Below are positions 8,437-15,404 of a DNA stretch of 17,987 bases, in pieces (position 1 is the stretch's first letter; every line of letters begins with the position of its first letter). Source of the DNA: an uncultured Mycolicibacterium sp. (GTDB lineage: Bacteria; Actinomycetota; Actinomycetes; Mycobacteriales; Mycobacteriaceae); assembly GCF_937941905.1 (NCBI RefSeq), contig NZ_CALDGS010000014.1, positions 1 through 17,987 on the forward strand, in the 5' to 3' direction. The notes below the pieces were generated by a model that was given only the letters and a program-made list of their open reading frames with translations, was not told the DNA's origin and did not search any database. The position numbers and the translations under genes are program-made.

Positions 8437-8450
8437 CAGAACGCGTTCTG
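8437..8450. promoter_or_regulatory. KstR-like 14-bp palindromic operator
   Basis: CAGAACGCGTTCTG is a perfect palindrome without a loop, which suggests a dimeric repressor site rather than a terminator. It keeps the AACNNGTT core of the TetR-family KstR motif (TNNAACNNGTTNNA), but the outer T and A are C and G. It lies 48 bases before the ATG at 8499, upstream of the expected start of transcription of the second protease gene. Confidence 0.5.
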
Positions 8451-8498
8451 GTCACCGTTGGGTAACCCGGGCGGCGGGTCCGGAGCGGCCGTGCGACG

Positions 8499-10049
8499 AT
8501 GGTCGCCGTGTCTGGGCTGGGGCGGCGTGCGGCGGTGGTCGGTGCGCTCATCGCAATCGGCGCCGGCGCAACGCCGTTCGCGGTCGACGGTGCCGCGCCG
8601 GTGGTGTCGGCCGCCCCGCCGACCCAGCAGGCCGACGGTTACGCGACCACCCCGGTGTGGGGCAGTTGCGCCGGCATCGCCGACCCGGCCCGGCTGCCCA
8701 CCGCCCAGTGCGGCATCGTCGCGGTGCCCGTCGACTACGCCGATCCCCAAGGGCCGCAAGCACAATTGGCGGTGGTGCGGATCCCGGCGTCCGGCCCGCG
8801 GATCGGCGCGCTGTTCGTCAACCCGGGCGGGCCCGGGGTGTCGGCGGTCGACACCGTGGTGTCGATGGGGGAGGCGCTGGCCGGCACCGAGCTGACCCGC
8901 CGCTTCGACCTCGTCGCGTTCGACCCGCGCGGGGTGGGCCACTCCACCCCGCAGCTGCGCTGCCGCACCGACGCCGAGCACGACGCCGACCGGCGCGATC
9001 CGATGGTCGACTACAGCCCGGCCGGGGTGGCCCGGATCGAGGCGCTGCACCGGGATTTCGCGGCCCGCTGCGTCGAGCGGATGGGGCTGGCGTTCCTGGC
9101 CAACGTGGGCACCGCCAACGCGGTGACCGACATGGACGTGGTGCGTGCCGCGCTCGGCGAGGAGCAGATCAGCTATCTCGGCTTCTCCTACGGCACCCAG
9201 CTCGGCACCGCCTACGCCGGGCGTTACCCGCACCGGGTGCGGGTGATGGTGCTCGACGGCGCGGTCGACCCCACGCTGGATCCGATCACCCGGATGGTCA
9301 ACCAGATGGCCGGATTCCAGCGGGCGTTCGACGCCTACGCCGCCGACTGCGCCAAGTCCGCCGACTGCCCGCTGGGCACCGACCCGGCCGGGTTCGTCGC
9401 CCGCTACCGGCAGTTGGTCGACCCGCTGGTGAGCCGGCCGGGCTACACCTCCGACCCGCGCGGGCTGAGCTACGCCGACGCCATCACCGGCACCGGCAAC
9501 GCGCTGTACACCCGCCGCTACTGGCCGTATCTGACCAGCGGGCTGCTCGGGCTGCGCGACGGCCTGGACGCGCTGGACCTGCTGCTGCTCGCCGACGACT
9601 ACGAGGGCCGCGACACCGAGGGGCACTACCGCAACCGGCGCGACGCGTTCCTGGCCGTCCGCTGCGTGGACGCCCCGTTCCCGACCGACCCGGCGGTGTG
9701 GGCCGAGACCGACCGGCGGATCCGTGAGGTGGCGCCGTTCCTGAGCCACGGCGAGTTCACCGGGTTCGCGCCGCGCGACGTGTGCGCGCTGTGGCCGGTG
9801 CCGCCGACATCGGCGCCGGGCCCGGCTGTCTCGCCCGGCCCCGGAAAGGTGGTGGTGGTGTCCACCACCGGCGACCCGGCCACCCCGTACGAGGCCGGGG
9901 TGTCGCTGGCCCGCCAACTCGGCGCCCCGCTGATCACCTTCGAGGGCACCCAGCACACCGTCGTGTTCAACGGCGACGCCTGTGTGGACACCGCGGTGCT
10001 GCGCTACCTCGTCGACGGCGTGCCGCCGCCCGGTGATCTGCGCTGCTGA
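8499..10049 (+). CDS. Secreted Hip1-paralogue serine protease (Rv2223c-like)
   Basis: Predicted 516-residue exported alpha/beta-hydrolase of the tripeptidyl-aminopeptidase-like family, a tandem paralogue of the preceding gene. The N-terminus has a positively charged start (GRR, 8-10), a hydrophobic stretch (about 11-24) and an Ala-rich region with a possible signal-peptidase site near VSA (36-38). Unlike its neighbour it has no lipobox cysteine. NPGG at 108-111, nucleophile S230 in GFSYG, D459 in TTGDPATP and H486 in GTQHT form an apparently intact active site. A GTG at 8508 is an alternative start and would be leaderless: the ANNNT hexamer GACGAT (8495-8500) lies seven bases before it. Native substrates are unknown. 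Confidence 0.93.
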   Translation: MVAVSGLGRRAAVVGALIAIGAGATPFAVDGAAPVVSAAPPTQQADGYATTPVWGSCAGIADPARLPTAQCGIVAVPVDYADPQGPQAQLAVVRIPASGPRIGALFVNPGGPGVSAVDTVVSMGEALAGTELTRRFDLVAFDPRGVGHSTPQLRCRTDAEHDADRRDPMVDYSPAGVARIEALHRDFAARCVERMGLAFLANVGTANAVTDMDVVRAALGEEQISYLGFSYGTQLGTAYAGRYPHRVRVMVLDGAVDPTLDPITRMVNQMAGFQRAFDAYAADCAKSADCPLGTDPAGFVARYRQLVDPLVSRPGYTSDPRGLSYADAITGTGNALYTRRYWPYLTSGLLGLRDGLDALDLLLLADDYEGRDTEGHYRNRRDAFLAVRCVDAPFPTDPAVWAETDRRIREVAPFLSHGEFTGFAPRDVCALWPVPPTSAPGPAVSPGPGKVVVVSTTGDPATPYEAGVSLARQLGAPLITFEGTQHTVVFNGDACVDTAVLRYLVDGVPPPGDLRC

Positions 10050-10077
10050 CCGGACGTGTCGCAGACGCAGCACGCGT

Positions 10078-10093
10078 GTAACACAGAATTAAC
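10078..10093 (+). promoter_or_regulatory. Candidate GlnR box upstream of glnA2
   Basis: GTAAC (10078-10082), six bases, then TTAAC (10089-10093) gives the AC-n9-AC core (AC at 10081-10082 and 10092-10093) described for the mycobacterial nitrogen regulator GlnR. The half-site spacing matches the actinobacterial gTnAC-n6-GaAAC pattern, though the second half lacks its leading G. The site lies around -24 to -39 of the predicted transcription start, overlapping the -35 region. Confidence 0.4.
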
Positions 10094-10103
10094 AGCCGAT
10101 GCC

Positions 10104-10109
10104 TAGGCT
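10104..10109 (+). promoter_or_regulatory. Leaderless -10 element of glnA2
   Basis: TAGGCT fits TANNNT and lies seven bases before the ATG at 10117, so the transcript should begin at or next to the start codon. There is no Shine-Dalgarno sequence. This supports 10117 over the in-frame ATG at 10099, which lies upstream of the -10 element. Confidence 0.6.
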
Positions 10110-10116
10110 CGCCGAC

Positions 10117-11457
10117 ATGGATCGCCAGAAGGAGTTCGTGCTCCGCACGCTGGAGGAACGCGATATCCGGTTCGTCCGGCTGTGGTTCACCGATGTGCTC
10201 GGATTCCTCAAGTCCGTGGCGATCGCGCCCGCCGAGCTGGAGGGTGCCTTCGAGGAGGGCATCGGGTTCGACGGTTCGGCGATCGAGGGGTTCGCCCGGG
10301 TGTCGGAGGCCGACATGGTGGCCCGCCCGGACCCGTCGACCTTCCAGGTCCTGCCCTGGGCCAGCAGCGACGGCAAGCACCACTCGGCGCGCATGTTCTG
10401 CGACATCACCATGCCCGACGGCTCCCCGTCCTGGGCGGACTCCCGGCACGTGCTGCGCCGCCAGCTGGCCAAGGCCGGCGACCTCGGCTTCACCTGCTAC
10501 GTGCACCCGGAGATCGAGTTCTTCCTGCTCAAGCCCGGCCCCGACGACGGCACCCCGCCGGTGCCGGCGGACAACGGCGGCTACTTCGACCAGGCCGTGC
10601 ACGAGGCCGCCCCGAACTTCCGCCGGCACGCCATCGAGGCGCTGGAGATGATGGGCATCTCGGTGGAGTTCAGCCACCACGAGGGCGCCCCCGGCCAGCA
10701 GGAGATCGACCTGCGCTACGCCGACGCGCTGTCGATGGCCGACAACGTGATGACGTTCCGCTACGTCGTCAAGGAGATCGCGCTGGGCAACGGGGTGCGC
10801 GCCTCGTTCATGCCCAAGCCGTTCGCCGAGTACCCGGGCTCGGCCATGCACACCCACATGAGCCTGTTCGAGGGCGAGACCAACGCCTTCCACAGCCCCG
10901 ACGACCCGTTGCAGCTGTCGGACGTGGCCAAGTCGTTCATCGCCGGCATCCTCGAACACGCCAACGAGATCAGCGCCGTCACCAACCAGTGGGTGAACTC
11001 CTACAAGCGGCTGGTGCACGGCGGCGAGGCCCCCACCGCCGCCTGCTGGGGCGCGGCGAACCGCTCGGCGCTGGTGCGGGTGCCGATGTACACCCCGCAC
11101 AAGGCCGCCTCGCGGCGGATCGAGGTGCGCAGCCCCGACTCGGCGTGCAACCCCTACCTGGCGTTCGCGGTGCTGCTGGCCGCCGGCCTGCGCGGGGTGG
11201 AGAAGGGCTACGTGCTCGGTCCGGAGGCCGAGGACAACGTGTGGAACCTGACCCCCGAGGAACGCCGCGCGATGGGCTACAAGGAACTGCCCACCTCGCT
11301 GGGCGCGGCGCTGGCCGAGATGGAGCGCTCCGAGCTCGTCGCGGAAGCCTTGGGGGAGCACGTGTTCGACTACTTCCTGCGCAACAAGCGCACGGAGTGG
11401 GAGAACTACCGCAGCCACGTCACGCCGTACGAGCTGAAGAACTACCTGTCCCTGTAG
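10117..11457 (+). CDS. glnA2: Type I glutamine synthetase, GlnA2 class
   Basis: Predicted 446-residue glutamine synthetase, the same length as recalled for M. tuberculosis GlnA2 and nearly identical in its N-terminus (MDRQKEFVLRTLEERDIRF). It ligates ammonia to glutamate with ATP in the cytosol. Family signatures in order: GFDGSAIEGFARV (N-terminal domain), HPEIEFFLL (metal-binding glutamate), GAPGQQEIDLRYADAL, the ATP-binding KPF...GSAMHTHMS segment, NSYKRL, and RIEVRSPDSACNPYLAFAVLLAAG. The tyrosine that GlnE adenylylates in the GlnA1 class is replaced by tryptophan W376 (in NVWNLTPEE). GlnA2 enzymes in mycobacteria are secondary synthetases whose main role is less clear than that of GlnA1. 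glnE follows after 69 bases. Confidence 0.97.
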   Translation: MDRQKEFVLRTLEERDIRFVRLWFTDVLGFLKSVAIAPAELEGAFEEGIGFDGSAIEGFARVSEADMVARPDPSTFQVLPWASSDGKHHSARMFCDITMPDGSPSWADSRHVLRRQLAKAGDLGFTCYVHPEIEFFLLKPGPDDGTPPVPADNGGYFDQAVHEAAPNFRRHAIEALEMMGISVEFSHHEGAPGQQEIDLRYADALSMADNVMTFRYVVKEIALGNGVRASFMPKPFAEYPGSAMHTHMSLFEGETNAFHSPDDPLQLSDVAKSFIAGILEHANEISAVTNQWVNSYKRLVHGGEAPTAACWGAANRSALVRVPMYTPHKAASRRIEVRSPDSACNPYLAFAVLLAAGLRGVEKGYVLGPEAEDNVWNLTPEERRAMGYKELPTSLGAALAEMERSELVAEALGEHVFDYFLRNKRTEWENYRSHVTPYELKNYLSL

Positions 11458-11513
11458 GAAAGCCGGTACGTAAGGCCCGCTGAAGGCATGGTCGCCCACC
11501 CCGACGAGTGCGC

Positions 11514-11519
11514 TACGGT
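11514..11519 (+). promoter_or_regulatory. Leaderless -10 element of glnE
   Basis: TACGGT fits TANNNT and is followed by seven bases and the GTG at 11527, the same spacing as at glnA2. It indicates that glnE has its own promoter as well as possible read-through from glnA2, and it selects the GTG start over the ATG at 11488. Confidence 0.55.
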
Positions 11520-11526
11520 CGAGGAC

Positions 11527-14514
11527 GTGGCGCCACCGACCACCGAGCGACCGAGACTTCCCAGCACGGGCCGGCTGGGTCTGGTGGACCCCCGCGCCCG
11601 GGAACATCTCGACCGCCTCGGCTGGAACACCGAGGACCACATCGAACTGCTCTGGTCGCTGTCGCGCGCCCCGGACGCCGACGCCGCCCTGCACACCATG
11701 GTGCGGTTGGCCGACGCGGTCGGCGACGGGTGGCCGGAGCTGCACCAGGCGCTGCTGAAGGACCGCAGCCTGCGCGGCCGGCTGTTCGCCGTCATCGGCT
11801 CCTCGCTGGCGCTGGGCGACCACCTCGTCGCCAACCCGGACTCCTGGCGGCTGCTGGCCGGCCGGGTCAGCCTGCCCGGCACCGCGCAGCTGCGCCGCGG
11901 CTTCGCCGAGATCGTCGACGCCGCACCGGATCCCACCGACACCCGGGCGCTGCTGCTGCCGCTGCGCACGCACTACCGGGACCGGCTGCTGGTGCTGGCC
12001 GCGCTCGACGTCGCCCCCACCGTCGAGGACGAGCCGGTGCTGCCGTTCGCCGCGGTCGGCGAACACCTCTCCGACCTGGCCGACGCCGCCCTGCAGACCG
12101 CCCTCGACATCGCCCGCCGGGTGGTGTGCGGCGACGCGCCCGCACCGGCGCTGGCCATCATCGCGATGGGCAAATGCGGTGCGCGGGAACTGAACTACGT
12201 CAGCGACGTGGACGTCATCTTCGTCGCCGAGGACCCCGACGTCGACGCCCTGGCCACCGCCACCCGGATCGCCGGCGAGCTGATGCGGTTCGCCTCCGAG
12301 ACGTTCTTCGAGGTCGACGCCGCCCTGCGGCCGGAGGGCAAGCGCGGGCACCTGGTGCGCACGCTGGACTCGCACGTCACCTACTACCAGCGCTGGGCCA
12401 AGACCTGGGAGTTCCAGGCGCTGATGAAGGCCCGCCCGGCCGCCGGTGACATGGAGCTCGGCCGCCGCTACATCGAGGCGCTGATGCCGATGGTGTGGAC
12501 CGCCTGCGAGCGCGAGGACTTCGTCGCCGAGGTGCACCAGATGCGCCGGCGGGTGGTCGAGTCGGTGCCGGCCGACCGGCGCGACCGGGAGATCAAGCTC
12601 GGCACCGGTGGGCTGCGCGACGTCGAATTCGCGGTCCAGCTCCTGCAACTCGTGCACGGCCGGTACGACGAGTCGCTGCGGGTGGCCGCCACCGTCGACG
12701 CGCTGGCGGCGCTCAGCGCCGGCGGTTACGTGGGCCGCGACGACGCCGCCAACCTCACCGCCTCCTACGAGTTCCTGCGGCTGCTGGAGCACCGGCTGCA
12801 GCTGCAGCGGCTCAAGCGCACCCACCTGCTGCCCGCCCCCGACGACGACGAGGCGCTGCGCTGGCTGGCGCGCGCCGCCCACGTCCGCCCGGACGGCGAG
12901 CACGACGCGCTCGGCGTGCTGCGCGAGGAACTCAAGCGGCACAGCGCGCGGGTGTCGCGGCTGCACTCGAAGCTGTTCTACCAGCCGCTGCTGGAGTCGG
13001 TGGGGCAGCCGGTGCACGGCATCACCGCCGCGATGTCCACCGAGTCCGCCGAACGGCAGCTGGCCGCGCTCGGCTACGAGGCGCCGCAGAGCGCCCTGGC
13101 CCACCTGGCCGCACTGACCGGCCACCCGGGCCGGCGCGGTCGCATCCAGAAGGTGCTGCTGCCCACGCTGCTGGACTGGTTGTCGGACACCCCGGACCCG
13201 GACCGCGGCCTGCTGGCCTACCGCCGGATCAGCGAGGCGCTGTCCGAGGAGCACCGTTGGTACCTGGCCACGTTGCGCGACGAGGGCGCGGTCGCCAAAC
13301 GGCTGATGCGGGTGCTCGGTGTGTCGGCCTACGTGCCGGAGCTGCTGCTGCGCGCCCCCGACGTCATCCAGGCCTACGGCGACGGGCCGAACGGGCCCAA
13401 GCTGCTCGACACCGACCCGGAGTCGGTGGCCCGCGCGCTGATCGCCTCGGCGGGCCGCTACGACGACCCGGTGCGGGCCATCGCCGCGGCGCGTTCGCTG
13501 CGCCGCCGGGAACTGGCCCGCATCGCCTCGGCCGACCTGCTCGGCATGCTCGAGGTCACCGAGGTGTGCCGGGCGCTGACCTCGGTGTGGGTGGCGGTGC
13601 TGCAGGCCGCGCTGGACGTGGTGATCCGGGCCAACACCCCCGAGGGCGGGCCGCCGGCCCGCATCGCGGTGATCGGCATGGGCCGGCTCGGCGGCGGCGA
13701 ACTCGGCTACGGCTCCGACGCCGACGTGCTGTTCGTCTGCGAACCCGTCGGCGGCGCAGCCGAATCCGACGCGGTGCGGTGGTCGGTGACCATCGCCGAG
13801 CAGGTCCGTGCGCTCCTGGGCACCCCGAGCGCGGACCCGCCGTTGGAGCTCGACACCGGGCTGCGCCCGGAGGGCCGCAACGGCCCGATGGTGCGCACCC
13901 TGGCCTCCTACCGGGCCTACTACGCGCAGTGGGCCCAGCCCTGGGAGGTGCAGGCGCTGTTGCGGGCGCACGCGGTCGCCGGCGACCCGGACCTGGGCCA
14001 CCGGTTCCTGCTCATGGCCGACGAGACCCGCTACCCGCCGGGCGGGGTGTCGCCGGAGGCGGTGCGCGAGATCCGGCGCATCAAGGCGCGGGTGGACGCC
14101 GAGCGGCTGCCGCGCGGCGCGGACCCGAACACCCACACCAAGCTGGGCCGCGGCGGGCTGGCCGACATCGAGTGGACCGTGCAGCTGCTGCAGCTGCGGC
14201 ACGCCCACCGGGTTCCGGGACTGCACAACACCTCCACGCTGGAGACGCTGGACGTCATCGGGGCCGCCGAGTTGCTGCCGGAGAGCGATGTGGCACTGCT
14301 GCGCGAGGCGTGGCTGACCGTCACCCGGGCGCGCAACGCGCTGGTCCTGGTGCGCGGCAAGCCCACCGACCAGCTGCCCGGCCCGGGGCGTCAGCTCAAC
14401 GCGGTGGCGGTGGCCGCCGGCTGGCACAACGACGACGGCGGGGAGTTCCTGGACAACTACCTGCGGGTCACCCGCCGGGCCAAGGCCGTGGTGCGCCGGG
14501 TCTTCGGCGAATGA
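11527..14514 (+). CDS. glnE: Bifunctional glutamine synthetase adenylyltransferase/adenylyl-removing enzyme
   Basis: Predicted 995-residue GlnE (994 recalled for M. tuberculosis). It adds AMP to, or removes it from, a tyrosine of GlnA1-type glutamine synthetase, tuning activity to nitrogen status. Two nucleotidyltransferase halves are visible. The N-terminal, adenylyl-removing half has D227 and D229 in NYVSDVDVIFV and a following GLRDVEFAVQLLQL. The C-terminal, adenylylating half has D731 and D733 in GYGSDADVLFV and a following GLADIEWTVQLLQL. All metal-binding aspartates are kept in both. The GTG start at 11527 is chosen from promoter spacing and length; an ATG at 11488 would add 13 residues. 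The stop overlaps the next gene's start by ATGA. No glnA1 is seen in the window, although glnA1 lies next to glnE in M. tuberculosis. Confidence 0.97.
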   Translation: MAPPTTERPRLPSTGRLGLVDPRAREHLDRLGWNTEDHIELLWSLSRAPDADAALHTMVRLADAVGDGWPELHQALLKDRSLRGRLFAVIGSSLALGDHLVANPDSWRLLAGRVSLPGTAQLRRGFAEIVDAAPDPTDTRALLLPLRTHYRDRLLVLAALDVAPTVEDEPVLPFAAVGEHLSDLADAALQTALDIARRVVCGDAPAPALAIIAMGKCGARELNYVSDVDVIFVAEDPDVDALATATRIAGELMRFASETFFEVDAALRPEGKRGHLVRTLDSHVTYYQRWAKTWEFQALMKARPAAGDMELGRRYIEALMPMVWTACEREDFVAEVHQMRRRVVESVPADRRDREIKLGTGGLRDVEFAVQLLQLVHGRYDESLRVAATVDALAALSAGGYVGRDDAANLTASYEFLRLLEHRLQLQRLKRTHLLPAPDDDEALRWLARAAHVRPDGEHDALGVLREELKRHSARVSRLHSKLFYQPLLESVGQPVHGITAAMSTESAERQLAALGYEAPQSALAHLAALTGHPGRRGRIQKVLLPTLLDWLSDTPDPDRGLLAYRRISEALSEEHRWYLATLRDEGAVAKRLMRVLGVSAYVPELLLRAPDVIQAYGDGPNGPKLLDTDPESVARALIASAGRYDDPVRAIAAARSLRRRELARIASADLLGMLEVTEVCRALTSVWVAVLQAALDVVIRANTPEGGPPARIAVIGMGRLGGGELGYGSDADVLFVCEPVGGAAESDAVRWSVTIAEQVRALLGTPSADPPLELDTGLRPEGRNGPMVRTLASYRAYYAQWAQPWEVQALLRAHAVAGDPDLGHRFLLMADETRYPPGGVSPEAVREIRRIKARVDAERLPRGADPNTHTKLGRGGLADIEWTVQLLQLRHAHRVPGLHNTSTLETLDVIGAAELLPESDVALLREAWLTVTRARNALVLVRGKPTDQLPGPGRQLNAVAVAAGWHNDDGGEFLDNYLRVTRRAKAVVRRVFGE

Positions 14515-15368
14515 GGATCTACATCAGCCCGGCGTTCCTGCCGACCGCCGAGATCGTCGAAATTGCAAGAGCTGCAGATGAACTCGGCTACGACGGGCTG
14601 GGTGTGCCGGACCATGTGGTGAACCTGGAGACGCTGTCGACGCCGTACCCGTACACCCGCGACGGGCAACGGCGCTGGGAACCGTTCACCGACTGGCCCG
14701 ACCCGTGGGTGCTGATCGGGGCGCTGGCCCAGGTGACCACCCGGCTGCGGTTCGTCACCACCGTCTACATCCCGGCGATGCGCGACCCCTACTCGGCGGC
14801 CAAGGCCATCGCCACCGCGGCCTGCCTGTCCGGTGGCCGGGTCGAGCTCGGCGTCGGGGTCGGTTGGTGCCAGGACGAATTCGCGCTCATGGGGCAGCCC
14901 TTCGCGGGGCGCGGCCGGCGCACCGACGAGATGCTGCGGCTGTTCCGGCAGTTGTGGTCGCCGGGCTGGACCGAGTTCGCCGGCGAGTTCTACACCACCC
15001 CGCGGCTGGAGATGGAGCCCACGCCGCCGCCGATCCCGATCTACGCCGGTGGGCTGTCGGAGCCCGCGCTGCGCCGCGCGGCCCGCAACGACGGCTGGAT
15101 CGGCGACCTGATCAGCACCGACCGGGCCATCGGGATCGCCGCCCGGCTGCGCCGGCTGCGCAGCGAGATGGGTTTGGGCATGGACGATTTCACGATTATG
15201 ACGCCGCTGACCGACGCGATCGTCCGGGCCGACTACGACCGTGCCGAGGCGGCCGGGATCACCCACATCCTGACCCAGCCGTGGATGTTCTACTCCGGGC
15301 CCAAGGCGTCGGTGGCCGAGAAGATCGCCGACCTCGAGCGGTTCCGCAAGGACCTCGGCCTGGACTAG
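14511..15368 (+). CDS. LLM-class F420-dependent oxidoreductase (TIGR03619-like)
   Basis: Predicted 285-residue luciferase-like TIM-barrel oxidoreductase. Family features include ELGYDGLGVPDHV near the N-terminus, TTRLRFVTTVYIPAMRDP (strand with the usual cofactor-pocket pattern), GVGVGW at 114-119 followed by CQDEF, and IPIYAGGLSEPALRRAAR in the C-terminal half. In mycobacteria this subclass usually uses the deazaflavin F420; substrate and direction are unknown. The start overlaps the glnE stop by four bases (ATGA), so translation is probably coupled. There is no separate Shine-Dalgarno sequence. Nothing in the sequence links its chemistry to nitrogen regulation; the neighbourhood may be accidental. 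Confidence 0.9.
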   Translation: MRIYISPAFLPTAEIVEIARAADELGYDGLGVPDHVVNLETLSTPYPYTRDGQRRWEPFTDWPDPWVLIGALAQVTTRLRFVTTVYIPAMRDPYSAAKAIATAACLSGGRVELGVGVGWCQDEFALMGQPFAGRGRRTDEMLRLFRQLWSPGWTEFAGEFYTTPRLEMEPTPPPIPIYAGGLSEPALRRAARNDGWIGDLISTDRAIGIAARLRRLRSEMGLGMDDFTIMTPLTDAIVRADYDRAEAAGITHILTQPWMFYSGPKASVAEKIADLERFRKDLGLD

Positions 15369-15377
15369 GGGCCCCGT

Positions 15378-15402
15378 CTTTCCCTCGCGGGAGGAGGGGA
15401 GG
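15378..15402. terminator. Possible bidirectional terminator between convergent genes
   Basis: In the 36 bases between the convergent stops, CTTTCCCTC (15378-15386) can pair with GAGGGGAGG (15394-15402), with some G-U pairs, around a seven-base loop. There is no T-run. An alternative smaller stem is TCCC (15381-15384) with GGGA (15389-15392). Confidence 0.35.
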
Positions 15403-15404
15403 GG

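Noticed and set aside
6005..8551. An 848-codon minus-strand open frame opposite the WS/DGAT and hip1-like genes
   Set aside because: Same cause: it spans two real genes and their gap and shows no conserved motif.
10089..10094. TTAACA as a -35 element for glnA2
   Set aside because: Only nine bases separate it from the -10 at 10104, too few for a sigma-70-type promoter; it fits better as part of the candidate GlnR box.
10099..10116. Upstream ATG as the glnA2 start
   Set aside because: It lies upstream of the predicted -10 element, and the M. tuberculosis protein, as recalled, begins at the MDRQKEF position.
9967..14427. A 1486-codon open frame on the minus strand opposite glnA2 and glnE
   Set aside because: It is antisense to two confidently identified genes. 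Its translation is low-complexity (rich in R, H, V, G, Q) with no recognisable domain; such frames arise because GC-rich third positions make stops rare on the opposite strand.
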